A stretch of 64,000 bases of DNA from an uncultured Pseudomonadota bacterium (GTDB lineage Bacteria > Myxococcota_A > Bradymonadia > Bradymonadales > Bradymonadaceae). The notes under the pieces were generated by a model. That model was not told the origin of the DNA. It did not search any database and saw only the letters and a program-made list of their open reading frames with translations. Location of the stretch: contig CAJXPB010000008.1 of the NCBI GenBank assembly GCA_913057905.1, forward strand, positions 62,001 through 126,000, given 5' to 3'. This document shows, piece after piece, positions 1 to 8,074 of the stretch. Numbering within the stretch: position 1 is the stretch's first letter; each line of letters begins with the position of its first letter. Position numbers and translations under genes: made by a program.

Positions 1-330
1 CAGAAGGAGACGTTCCTTCAGTCGCTGAAATTCGTCAGCCTCTTCGCCAGTTCCAAGACCAACAACGCCCGGCTGACCCTGTCGAAAGAGGGCCTGGAGC
101 TGTACGCGTCGGACCCCGACAAGGGCGAAGGCGAAAAGATGGTTCCGGTCGAATATCAGGGTGAACAGCCGGTCAAGGCCGGATACAACTATCGGTACGT
201 GCTCGATGCGCTGAATGCCATCGACGGCGACGAGATCTCGCTGGAGATCATCGACACGCTCTCGCCGACGTTGATCCGGGACACCGAACGCGACGATATG
301 CTCTTCGTCATCATGCCGATGCGCCTGTAG
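1..330 (+). CDS. dnaN: DNA polymerase III beta sliding clamp (C-terminal part)
   Basis: The reading frame is open from the first base and ends at the TAG at 328-330, so only the last 109 residues are present. They match the third clamp domain: a KAGYNYRYVLDAL helix region, an LRDT-like strand (TLIRDTERDD) and the family-typical ending FVIMPMRL. The protein is the ring-shaped processivity clamp of the replicative polymerase. recF starts 27 bases downstream in the same direction, the usual dnaA-dnaN-recF order, so the start of dnaN and probably dnaA lie just left of the window. Confidence 0.96.
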   Translation, partial: QKETFLQSLKFVSLFASSKTNNARLTLSKEGLELYASDPDKGEGEKMVPVEYQGEQPVKAGYNYRYVLDALNAIDGDEISLEIIDTLSPTLIRDTERDDMLFVIMPMRL

Positions 331-357
331 AAACCGGCGTCCGTCACGGGACGGACC

Positions 358-1488
358 ATGTTACTCGATGCCCTCCGATGTCGACGATTCCGCAACTTGG
401 AGTCCGTCGACATCGAACCCCATCGACGGTTCAACATCCTCCACGGGGCCAACGGCCAGGGGAAGACGAATCTCCTCGAGGCCATCTATCTGCTGAGTGC
501 GGTACACAGCTTTCGTAACCACACGAATGCGCAGATGGTCCAGTTTGGTCGCGATTCGGCCACGCTGGAGGCGCGGGTCGACCGCGGCGGCCACGAACGG
601 ATCGTCCGCATCGAGATCTCGTCGGGCGGCAAGCAGGTCTATCTGAACAACTCGATCGTCCGGCAGTTGTCGGATTTTTTCGGCACGGTCAACGTCGTGA
701 TGTTCGGGCCGCAGGATCTGTCGATCCTCAAGGGAAGTCCCTCGGAGCGGCGGGAGTTTGTCGACGACGCGATCTTCAACGCCCAGCCCGCCTACGCCAC
801 CGAGCAGCAGCACTACGACGAGGTTCTCAAACAGCGCAATGCGCTGCTCAAGGAGCCGGATCCCGACCGAGCACTGCTCGACGTATACGGCGAACAACTC
901 GTCCAGTACGGCGCCGACATCATCATGCGGCGTCTCGACTTCATCGAACACTTCTCACCGGTGCTGGATCGGACCTTCCGGCGGATCTTCGACCCGGATT
1001 TTTCGGCATCGGTCCGCTACGACATGAAGTGGTCGTCGAAGTTGCAGGGGATCGAACGATATCAGGAGGTGTCGGTGTCGCGAGCCGAGATCGAGCAGGA
1101 CTTGGAGTCGGGCCTGGAGGCGACGTCGGGGACCGAGCGAGAGCGCGGGTACACGTTGATCGGCCCTCACCGAGACGACCTGGATGCTCGGCTCGACGGC
1201 CGACCCGTCGGCACCTTCGGCAGCCAGGGGCAAAATCGCGCGTTCATTTTGGCCATGAAGATCGCGGTCATCACGTATCTTGAGGAGCGCTACCACTTTG
1301 CGCCGATCTTGCTGCTGGACGATGTCTCCAGCGAACTCGACCGCCAGCGAAACCGACAACTCTTCGATTTTTTGCGCCAGCGCGACGACGGTCAGGTCTT
1401 CATTACGACGACCCACCGCGATTTCATCCATCTGGATGAAGATTTGAAGGTCTTCGAGGTCGACGACGGGAAGGTGATCGATGCCTGA
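358..1488 (+). CDS. recF: DNA replication and repair protein RecF
   Basis: This 376-residue protein has the full RecF architecture. The Walker A loop GANGQGKTN is at residues 30-38, an ABC/SMC-type signature region (FGSQGQNRAFIL) lies near residue 285, and the Walker B segment ILLLDDVSSELD near 320. RecF is an SMC-like ATPase that helps load RecA at single-strand gaps. The length is normal for the family. It follows dnaN by 27 bases, and its last 8 bases overlap the start of the LuxE-like gene, so the three genes are probably co-transcribed. Confidence 0.96.
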   Translation: MLLDALRCRRFRNLESVDIEPHRRFNILHGANGQGKTNLLEAIYLLSAVHSFRNHTNAQMVQFGRDSATLEARVDRGGHERIVRIEISSGGKQVYLNNSIVRQLSDFFGTVNVVMFGPQDLSILKGSPSERREFVDDAIFNAQPAYATEQQHYDEVLKQRNALLKEPDPDRALLDVYGEQLVQYGADIIMRRLDFIEHFSPVLDRTFRRIFDPDFSASVRYDMKWSSKLQGIERYQEVSVSRAEIEQDLESGLEATSGTERERGYTLIGPHRDDLDARLDGRPVGTFGSQGQNRAFILAMKIAVITYLEERYHFAPILLLDDVSSELDRQRNRQLFDFLRQRDDGQVFITTTHRDFIHLDEDLKVFEVDDGKVIDA

Positions 1489-2626
1489 CGTATCGAACCA
1501 GATTGTGGATGCCATCGAGGCGTGGGACCCGCTGGAGGGTCCGACGACGTGGCCGCGGCGGCGATTTATGGACCTGGCACGCCGGGTCGTCGCCGAGCAA
1601 TACGCCCACAACGCCCCCTTTCGCGAGTACGCCGATCGTCAGGGATTCGAGCCGGGAGATGCCCGGGATCCGGCGGACATTCCGGCCGTCTCAACCGAGG
1701 TCTTCAAGCACGTCGACCTTCACTGTCAGGGGCCTATCGAGCGGGTCTTTCGAACCAGCGGGACCACTCGAGATCGTCGCGGAGAGCACCACTTTCCGAC
1801 CCTCGACGTCTACAGGGCGTCGATGCATCCGCCCTTTCGTCGGTGGGCGATGCCCGACCGTGATTCGATGCGAATCTTCGTGATCGCCAAATCGGCGGAG
1901 GCGGCGCCCGACAGCAGCCTGTCGTTTATGTTCGATGGGCTCATCGATCGATGGGGCGACGACGAGAGTCGATTTTTTGTCGATGCCGACGGTGACTTCG
2001 ACGACCAGGCCCTGGTCGCCGCACTGGATCGGGCCTGTGAGGAGTCGACGTCGGTCTTTGTGATGGGAACGGCCTTCGGTTTCGTGGAGTTCTTCGAGCG
2101 CTGCGACGAGTCCTGGAGTTTGCCGGAGGGGTCGAGGCTTCTGGAGACGGGAGGCTTCAAGGGACGGAAAGGCGAGGTAACACGGGGGGAGTTGTACCGG
2201 GCGTTTGGGGACCGATTCGAATTGCCGCGCGAATGTTGTCTGAGCGAGTACAGCATGACCGAGCTGTCTAGCCAGGCCTACACCTCGACCATCCGCGCTC
2301 GTCTGCGCGGCGAAGATCAACCGGCCCACCCGCGGGCGTTCTACACACCGCCTTGGGTCGAGATCGTGTTGGTCGATCCCATGTCGCTTCAGCCGATCGA
2401 GGTGGAAGGGCCCGAGTCCCGCCAGCAGGGGTCGTCGGCGGGGCCCAGGGGCCTGATTCGATGGGTCGATCTGGCCAACGTCGGGAGCGTCTGTGCGGTG
2501 CAGACCGGCGACCTGGGATCGATGACCCAAGACGGTGGTCTGATTTTGCACGGCCGCGCTCCAGATGCGGACCTGCGAGGATGCAGTCTGACGGTCGAAG
2601 AGTGGGCCGAAGGGGAGGATCGATGA
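1481..2626 (+). CDS. LuxE-like acyl-protein synthetase / acyl-activating enzyme
   Basis: The 381 residues resemble the LuxE acyl-protein synthetase family. An adenylate-forming P-loop-like motif FRTSGTTRDRRG lies near residue 90, followed by a glycine-rich LLETGGFKGRKGE segment and a SEYSMTELSSQ stretch, which corresponds to the YGMTE motif of adenylating enzymes. LuxE activates a fatty acid as acyl-AMP and passes it to a protein thiol. The gene overlaps recF by 8 bases and shares an ATGA overlap with the LuxC-like gene, so the two are very likely a functional pair. No luciferase genes are present, so a role in light emission is not supported. Confidence 0.82.
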   Translation: MPDVSNQIVDAIEAWDPLEGPTTWPRRRFMDLARRVVAEQYAHNAPFREYADRQGFEPGDARDPADIPAVSTEVFKHVDLHCQGPIERVFRTSGTTRDRRGEHHFPTLDVYRASMHPPFRRWAMPDRDSMRIFVIAKSAEAAPDSSLSFMFDGLIDRWGDDESRFFVDADGDFDDQALVAALDRACEESTSVFVMGTAFGFVEFFERCDESWSLPEGSRLLETGGFKGRKGEVTRGELYRAFGDRFELPRECCLSEYSMTELSSQAYTSTIRARLRGEDQPAHPRAFYTPPWVEIVLVDPMSLQPIEVEGPESRQQGSSAGPRGLIRWVDLANVGSVCAVQTGDLGSMTQDGGLILHGRAPDADLRGCSLTVEEWAEGEDR

Positions 2627-3816
2627 CGTCGATTCGGACCGATGAACTCGACGCCCTGCTCGGTCGATGGTTCGACGACGGGGAGCCGGCCGACGGGATG
2701 GTCGATGCGGTGGTGCGCGACGGCTGGCCGGGTCGTGAGCTCGTCGAAGCCGGCCTTCGGCGTCACCGCCAGACCTGGCAGATCGACTCGATCGTCGAAG
2801 CGGTGCGATCGGAGCTGCGAGCCGTCGATGATTCGAGGATGGTCGTACGATGGCCCGACTGCGTCGCCCACATCTGGCCCGGTCTTCCCGGTGCCGGTGT
2901 GACGCCGGTCTTGTTGGGTGCGGTCGCGGGCGTCGACCAGCGGATTCGGCCGCCGAGCGGATCGGGACATCTCGCGCGCTGGATGGCCGATACGTGGTCC
3001 GAAGCGTTCGGAGATTCGGGCCCTGCATTCGAGATCGTGGAGCCGGGTGACGACGGGTGGCTGGATGCCGAACTCGTCGTGGCGAGCGGCTCCGACGAGA
3101 CGATAGACGAGCTGATTCGGCGGCGTCTGGAGCGTAACACGGGACGGCCGCGACTGATCGGATACGGGCACGGCGTAAGCCTGGGTGTGGTGCCGGATCT
3201 AGGCGCCTGGTCGGATTCGGAGCGCGTCGAGCTGGCGTATGACATCGCCGCCGATGTGGTCCTGTGGCATCAGCAGGGATGTTTTTCGGCCCGTGGTCTA
3301 CTAGTCGGCGGCGCCGACGACGAGGTCGACGACTTTGCGATCGAAGTCGGTCGAGCCATCGCTCGCCGCGAACGGGAATGGAATGCGGTGCCCGAAGATG
3401 AAGGATGGGTCGCCCAGCGGGCCAAACAGAGAGGACTCGCTGACTTCCAGGGGACCCGTCGAGGCGATGAATTCGGATGGGCGCAACTCGAAGACGACCC
3501 GTTTTCCGGTGAACTCGTTGCCCCACATGTGGCGACGATCCATCGGGTCGACCCACAAGTCGAACCGATGGAGGTCCTGCAGACGAAGGTGGACGTGCCC
3601 GCGGAGAATCTGCAGGGGGCCGCGTTGGCCGCCCGGGACGTCGCCGAAGGGGACCGCTGGAGGCAGGCCTTGGCTCGCCGCGGATTCACGCGCATCTGCC
3701 GGCCGGGAGACCTTCAGGCTCCGCCCGCCGGTTGGTGGCACGACGGGCGCCCCAACATCCTCGACTGGTTGAATGTGACCCGTGTCGATGCCGGGGACCC
3801 GCCGGATATCGATTGA
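2623..3816 (+). CDS. LuxC-like acyl-CoA/acyl-protein reductase
   Basis: I place the start at the ATG at 2623, which overlaps the upstream stop as ATGA; this gives 397 residues. The open frame extends further upstream but runs inside the LuxE-like gene. The middle of the protein has a nucleotide-binding-like stretch (LIGYGHGVSLGVVPDL), followed by DVVLWHQQGCFSARG, which fits the region of the LuxC catalytic cysteine. LuxC enzymes reduce activated fatty acyl groups to fatty aldehydes with NADPH. With the preceding gene it would form a two-gene fatty-aldehyde module. Similarity is moderate and the substrate is unknown. Confidence 0.78.
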   Translation: MTSIRTDELDALLGRWFDDGEPADGMVDAVVRDGWPGRELVEAGLRRHRQTWQIDSIVEAVRSELRAVDDSRMVVRWPDCVAHIWPGLPGAGVTPVLLGAVAGVDQRIRPPSGSGHLARWMADTWSEAFGDSGPAFEIVEPGDDGWLDAELVVASGSDETIDELIRRRLERNTGRPRLIGYGHGVSLGVVPDLGAWSDSERVELAYDIAADVVLWHQQGCFSARGLLVGGADDEVDDFAIEVGRAIARREREWNAVPEDEGWVAQRAKQRGLADFQGTRRGDEFGWAQLEDDPFSGELVAPHVATIHRVDPQVEPMEVLQTKVDVPAENLQGAALAARDVAEGDRWRQALARRGFTRICRPGDLQAPPAGWWHDGRPNILDWLNVTRVDAGDPPDID

Positions 3817-3883
3817 ATGGCCCCCGGTTTTCGTTACCATCGCCTACACGAGCCGCGACCCACCACGCAGAGGACACGTGACC

Positions 3884-4306
3884 ATGAAACCGCTGAATTG
3901 GATCGGTATCGCCCTGATGAGCCTCATACCGCTGACGGCCGTGGCCCAGTCCGACGACGGAGACAAAGAGAACGCCGAGGAGGCGTCAGCGGTGGAGGTC
4001 AAGAACACGAAAATGGCCCGCTACTGCAACAAGAAAGCCGTCGAGACCGCCATCGACGAGGGGATCAGCGAATTCCGGGCCTGCTACGACGAACTGAAGG
4101 CGTCGAAGCCCGAGGCCTCGGGCGAAGCTCATATCCACTGGAAAATCTTCCTGAACGGCGACATCAAGACCCCGAAGGTTAAAGAGTCGAGCCTGGGATC
4201 CGACGACTTTAAGACCTGTCTGGTCGACGTCGTAAAAGAGTGGGACTTCGAGATGACCGGCGGCGGGCTCTGTATGGTGGATGTCACCCTGACCTTCGGG
4301 AAGTGA
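3884..4306 (+). CDS. Secreted AgmX/PglI C-terminal-domain-like protein
   Basis: This 140-residue protein starts at ATG 3884, after a possible GTG two codons upstream. The N-terminus MKPLNWIGIALMSL followed by AVAQ looks like a cleavable signal peptide. The rest matches a domain common in myxobacterial-type genomes: CYDELK, then HIHWKIFLNGDIKTPKV, SSLGSDDFKTCLVD, and a closing WDF..GG...VDVTLTF. Two cysteines in that layout are typical of the AgmX/PglI C-terminal domain. Such proteins are linked to gliding and envelope complexes, but its specific job cannot be assigned. The next gene starts three bases after its stop. Confidence 0.72.
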   Translation: MKPLNWIGIALMSLIPLTAVAQSDDGDKENAEEASAVEVKNTKMARYCNKKAVETAIDEGISEFRACYDELKASKPEASGEAHIHWKIFLNGDIKTPKVKESSLGSDDFKTCLVDVVKEWDFEMTGGGLCMVDVTLTFGK

Positions 4307-4309
4307 CCC

Positions 4310-5086
4310 GTGAGGACGCGACTCTCTTTTGTAATCATCCCGACGGTGCTGTTCGGGCTGGTCGGCCACGCCGCCGCCCAGCATACGCCCGATGCCGAAC
4401 CCACCGTCGCGGCGGACCGTCCCCACGTGGTCGACACGGCACGCGTCGTGCCCGAAGGTCACGCCCAACTCGAGGGTGGAACCCGCGTCGATTTCTTCGA
4501 CCGTTCGAGTTGGAGCGGGTTTGCGTTGCTCGGCCGCTTCGGTTTCGCCTCGAACGTCGAACTTCGGATGGAGGCCGACGCCTTTCATCTGTCGGGTCTT
4601 CGTTCTTCGACCGAAACGAGTTTCTCGTATTTGAATCGGGCCAGAATCGGGGCGAAATTCGCCGCGGAGATCGTCGACGGCACCTACGTGTCGATGCGGC
4701 CGAACGTGACCCTGTTTCCCGGCGCCGTCGGCGAGCCGCCGGATGTAGCCGTGGGGCTCAGAAGCGCCGTCGAGACGCTGTTTACAGATACCCTGCGATT
4801 TGTCGCCAACTTGGGGATATCGAATGACCCGTCGCCGGGGGTGCGGCGCACGAGCTTGATGGGTGGAGCGATGCTCGGAATCGCATTCAGCCCGGTGGTC
4901 GAGACCTTCGTGGAGGCCTCGATCGACGCGCCCCTGCAGGAGTTCTCGGCCGGCTACCTTCTGGCCGCCGACGTGGGTATCATGATCACGCCCATTGAAC
5001 GGCTGCAGATCGACGCATTCGTGGGGACGGATGCGACGCGGTTGGATGGGGTGTTTGGAGGGATAGGCGCGGCGTACTTGTTTTAG
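4310..5086 (+). CDS. Predicted outer-membrane beta-barrel protein
   Basis: It has 258 residues and starts with GTG at 4310, three bases after the preceding stop. The N-terminus has a signal peptide (LSFVIIPTVLFGLVGHAAAQ). The mature part alternates polar and hydrophobic residues in strand-sized blocks and contains the phrase TARVVPEGHAQLEGG, common in transporter-type outer-membrane proteins of the MetA/phenol degradation-like group. It ends GIGAAYLF, with a terminal Phe as expected for a barrel. It is likely co-transcribed with the AgmX-like gene. Substrate unknown. Confidence 0.7.
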   Translation: MRTRLSFVIIPTVLFGLVGHAAAQHTPDAEPTVAADRPHVVDTARVVPEGHAQLEGGTRVDFFDRSSWSGFALLGRFGFASNVELRMEADAFHLSGLRSSTETSFSYLNRARIGAKFAAEIVDGTYVSMRPNVTLFPGAVGEPPDVAVGLRSAVETLFTDTLRFVANLGISNDPSPGVRRTSLMGGAMLGIAFSPVVETFVEASIDAPLQEFSAGYLLAADVGIMITPIERLQIDAFVGTDATRLDGVFGGIGAAYLF

Positions 5087-5095
5087 CCGCGGATC

Positions 5096-5150
5096 ACGTC
5101 TGCACGTCGCGCGTACGACGTAGGACGTACGACGTCTCGCGCGTAGCGAC
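5096..5150. repeat. ACG-anchored short repeat cluster
   Basis: Between the convergent outer-membrane and aconitase genes, ACG trinucleotides recur at 5096, 5104, 5115, 5118, 5125, 5129 and 5132, with related GCGCGTA and CGACGTA heptamers. The style matches the larger ACG-heptamer arrays at 46961 and 53989. Confidence 0.55.
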
Positions 5151-5163
5151 GGTGCCGCGTGAT

Positions 5164-5187
5164 AGCCCCCGGCGGATGCCGGGGGCT
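5164..5187. terminator. Strong hairpin between convergent genes
   Basis: AGCCCCCGGC, a GGAT loop and GCCGGGGGCT form a perfect 10-bp stem. It sits between the stop of the outer-membrane protein gene (plus) and that of aconitase (minus, stop at 5195-5197). There is no clear T-tract on either side, so a bidirectional terminator or an RNA 3'-end stabiliser is the best reading. Confidence 0.65.
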
Positions 5188-5194
5188 CGGTAGT

Positions 5195-7171
5195 TTAGTC
5201 GGAGAGCTTCTTCTTCATGATGTTGATGAGCCCACCTTCGAGGACCATCTGAACCTGACGGTCCGACAGGGTGTGCTCGGTGGTGAAGGTCTGATCCTTC
5301 GTGTTGTTGATGACCTCCACCTCGTGGCCAGCCTGAATCTGCTCGCGCATGTTTTCGATCTTCAGGTCGTCGCCTTGATCGATGGCCTCGTAGTCGGCGT
5401 CGGAGATGAACTCCAGGGGAAGGACGCCGAAGTTGGCCAGGTTTTGCCAGTGGATACGCGCGTAGCTCTTGGCGATGGCGAACCGCAGGCCCAGGTAGCG
5501 CGGCGCCAGGGCGGCGTGCTCGCGGCTGGAGCCCTGGCCGTAGTTGGTGCCGGCGACCAGCGTGTGTCCGCCGTAGCTGCGCTGACGGAGCGCCCGGTCG
5601 TGGTAGGTGTCATCGACCACGTCGAGGGTGAACTTGCTGATCTCCTCGATGTTCGAGCGGTACGGCAGCACCTCGGCACCGGCGCGCAGGATCTCATCGG
5701 TGGAGATGTCGTCGCCCATCTTCAGCAGGACCTCACAGTCGAACTCGCTGGGGGCCGGGTCGAAGGCGGGCACCTTCGTGATGTTGGGGCCCTTCTCGAG
5801 TTCCAAGTCTTTGGCCTCTTCGGCGGACGGCGGATCGACGAGCATCTCCTCGTTGATGATGATGTCGTCGGGCTCACGCGCCGCCTTACCCGGGTAGCTC
5901 ATGTCGAGTTTGTCCTCCAGATCCCGCGGGTCGGTGATCTCGCCGGTCAGGGCGGATGCGGCCGCCGTCTCCGGGCTAACCAGGTGGACCATATCCTCTT
6001 CGGTCCCCGAGCGGTCCGGGAAGTTTCTGGGAACGGTTCGCAGGCTGATCTCGTTTTTGGCGGGCGCCTGTCCCATGCCGATGCAGCCATTGCAGCCGGC
6101 CTGGTGGATGCGGGCGCCGGACTGGATGAGATTCAGAAGGTGACCGTCGCGGGTCAGGTTCTGAAGCACCTGGCGCGAGGTCGGATTGACGTCCAACGAC
6201 ACGCGATCGTGGGCCTGGTGGTCTCCCAGAATCTCGGAGACGATGGCGAAGTCGCGGTAGCCAGGATTGGCCGACGATCCGACGTAGGACTGGTAGATCG
6301 GCTTGCCCTCGATCTCGCGGACGGGCACGACGTTGCCCGGGCTGGTCGGCTTGGCGACCAGCGGGACGATCTCGGAGAGATCGATCTCTTCGTAGTGGTC
6401 GTAGTCGGCGTCGTCGTCGGCGCGCAGCTCTCGCCAATCGTCGGGGCGTTGCTGGCGCTCGAAGAAGCCTTTGACCATGTCGTCGGAGGGAAAGACCGTG
6501 GAGGTCGCACCCAGCTCCGTGCCCATGTTCGCCATCACGTGGCGATCCATGACCGACAGGTTGTCCAGTCCGGGACCGTAGTACTCGATGACGCGATTGA
6601 CCGCGCCGTCGACGTCGTGGCGCCGGAGCATCTCGAGGATCACGTCCTTGGCGCTGCACCAGTCGGGCAGCTCGCCGGTCAATTTGACGCCCCAGACCTC
6701 CGGCTTTTTGATCGACAGCGGTTCGCCGGCCATCGCCAGGGCGACGTCCATGCCGCCCGAGCCGATTGCCAGCATGCCGATGGCACCAGCAGCCGGTGTG
6801 TGGCTGTCGGAGCCGACCATCGTCTTGCCGGGCACGCCGAAGCGTTCCTGGTGGACGGGGTGGCTGACGCCGTTGCCGGGTCGGCTGAAGTGGACGCCAA
6901 ACTTTCGTGAGGCGCTGCGCAGAAACAGGTGGTCGTCGGGGTTCTTGTTGTCCTCCTGAATCAGGTTGTGGTCGACGTACTGTGCCGACAGATCGGTCTT
7001 GACCCGGTCGAGGTTCATCGCCTCGAGTTCCAGCATCACCAACGTGCCGGTGGCGTCCTGGGTCAGCGTTTGGTCCATCCGAAGCTGGATCTCGTCTCCA
7101 GCTTCGTAGTCTTCGACAGACCCGTCGATGAGATGATCGTCGATCAGCTTCTCGGAGACGTTGTAGCCCAT
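5195..7171 (-). CDS. Aconitate hydratase
   Basis: The 658 residues cover a single-chain aconitase. The N-terminal large domain has VGSDSHTPAAGAIGMLAIG, the cluster region contains AGCNGCIGMGQAP, and the C-terminal swivel domain has NYGQGSSREHAALAPRYLG. It isomerises citrate to isocitrate in the TCA cycle. The length fits the short bacterial aconitase type rather than AcnA or AcnB, both of which are near 900 residues. The strand that usually carries the first iron-sulfur ligand (GSCTNS) reads GSSANPG here, so only the two cysteines of GCNGC are evident. It lies downstream of the DsbD and redoxin genes on the same strand. Confidence 0.92.
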   Translation of the reverse strand: MGYNVSEKLIDDHLIDGSVEDYEAGDEIQLRMDQTLTQDATGTLVMLELEAMNLDRVKTDLSAQYVDHNLIQEDNKNPDDHLFLRSASRKFGVHFSRPGNGVSHPVHQERFGVPGKTMVGSDSHTPAAGAIGMLAIGSGGMDVALAMAGEPLSIKKPEVWGVKLTGELPDWCSAKDVILEMLRRHDVDGAVNRVIEYYGPGLDNLSVMDRHVMANMGTELGATSTVFPSDDMVKGFFERQQRPDDWRELRADDDADYDHYEEIDLSEIVPLVAKPTSPGNVVPVREIEGKPIYQSYVGSSANPGYRDFAIVSEILGDHQAHDRVSLDVNPTSRQVLQNLTRDGHLLNLIQSGARIHQAGCNGCIGMGQAPAKNEISLRTVPRNFPDRSGTEEDMVHLVSPETAAASALTGEITDPRDLEDKLDMSYPGKAAREPDDIIINEEMLVDPPSAEEAKDLELEKGPNITKVPAFDPAPSEFDCEVLLKMGDDISTDEILRAGAEVLPYRSNIEEISKFTLDVVDDTYHDRALRQRSYGGHTLVAGTNYGQGSSREHAALAPRYLGLRFAIAKSYARIHWQNLANFGVLPLEFISDADYEAIDQGDDLKIENMREQIQAGHEVEVINNTKDQTFTTEHTLSDRQVQMVLEGGLINIMKKKLSD

Positions 7172-7253
7172 GGAGCAGTCCTCAATGTCGATGCAAATTC
7201 ATACAACGTAGAGTTCTTCGATGGCGTGGCTCCCCCCGGGGATGTCGGCCGGC

Positions 7254-8039
7254 TCAGCCTTCGTACTTGACCGAGCAGCCGTACGGTTTCGTCGTCTTGT
7301 TCGGGACGTCTTCGCCATTCTTGATGGCCTGGGCCGCCTGTTTGACGTAGTTGGTCGGCGAGTCCTTTTTGCCCATCGGTGAATCATCGATGGCACCCTG
7401 ATAGCGAAGCACGCCCTCTTTGTCGATCACGTACATGTGGGGCGTCGTCTTGGCTTCGTAAAGCTTACCGACGTCGCCGGAGGGGTTTTGCAGGACCGGG
7501 TGGTCGAACCCGTGTTTTTCGCGCCAGGACTTGGAGTGTTTCGGTTTGACGAAGTTCGACGAGTCGATGGCCAGCCAGACGACGTCTTCGCCGATGGCTT
7601 TGTGCGTCTTGGACATCGTATTGGCCTTGTAGTGGCGCTGTACGTAGGGGCACTCGGGGTTGGTCCACTCGAGTACCACCATCTTGCCCTTGTAGTCGGA
7701 CAGGGTGTGCTCTTTGCCCGTGGCATCGGTCAGCGTGAAGTCCGGGGCCGGTTTACCGACGGTTGCGGTCTTGGGCGACTTACCCTTCTTCGAGTCGTCG
7801 GCCTTGCCGGTGTTGTCGGTCTTGTCGGCCTTCTTTTGGCCCTTGTCTTTGGCCACTTCCTCGGCTTTGTCCCTGGCGGAGGCGCCGGCTTTGGAGCCTT
7901 CCTCCTGGGAGGCCTTCTGGGCGGATTCGGCTTCGACCGCCTCGGCGCTCTTGTTCGAGGAGTCGCTCTCGCAGGCGGGGAACGCCAGCAGACCGAGGGC
8001 CGCTATGGCGGTCAAACAGGTCGTCTTCATGTTCATCAT
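7254..8039 (-). CDS. Redoxin (thioredoxin-fold) lipoprotein
   Basis: This 261-residue protein begins with a lipoprotein signal (TAIAALGLLAFPAC, lipobox Cys near residue 23), then a long Lys/Asp/Ser-rich linker to about residue 90. A peroxiredoxin/TlpA-type domain follows: GKPAPDFTLTDATGKEHTLS, then EWTNPECPYVQRHY, where the usual second active-site cysteine is Tyr-Val rather than CxxC, and MYVIDKEGVLRYQGAIDD. Another cysteine is near the end (YGCSVKY). AGAGGAC precedes the tandem ATG start. It is probably a membrane-anchored thiol protein, and its position after a DsbD-type gene suggests DsbD supplies its electrons. Confidence 0.85.
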   Translation of the reverse strand: MMNMKTTCLTAIAALGLLAFPACESDSSNKSAEAVEAESAQKASQEEGSKAGASARDKAEEVAKDKGQKKADKTDNTGKADDSKKGKSPKTATVGKPAPDFTLTDATGKEHTLSDYKGKMVVLEWTNPECPYVQRHYKANTMSKTHKAIGEDVVWLAIDSSNFVKPKHSKSWREKHGFDHPVLQNPSGDVGKLYEAKTTPHMYVIDKEGVLRYQGAIDDSPMGKKDSPTNYVKQAAQAIKNGEDVPNKTTKPYGCSVKYEG

Positions 8040-8074
8040 GGTTGTCCTCTGGGGGTTGGGTCGAGAAGTACTCG

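Noticed and set aside
1..330. Replication origin inside the window
   Set aside because: The window starts within dnaN. No DnaA-box cluster was noticed, and the origin is most likely to the left.
1481..3816. Bioluminescence operon
   Set aside because: Only LuxE- and LuxC-like genes occur; luxA, luxB, luxD and regulators are absent.
5159..6910. 583-codon open frame on the plus strand opposite aconitase
   Set aside because: Antisense shadow of a conserved enzyme; no ribosome site or recognisable protein features.
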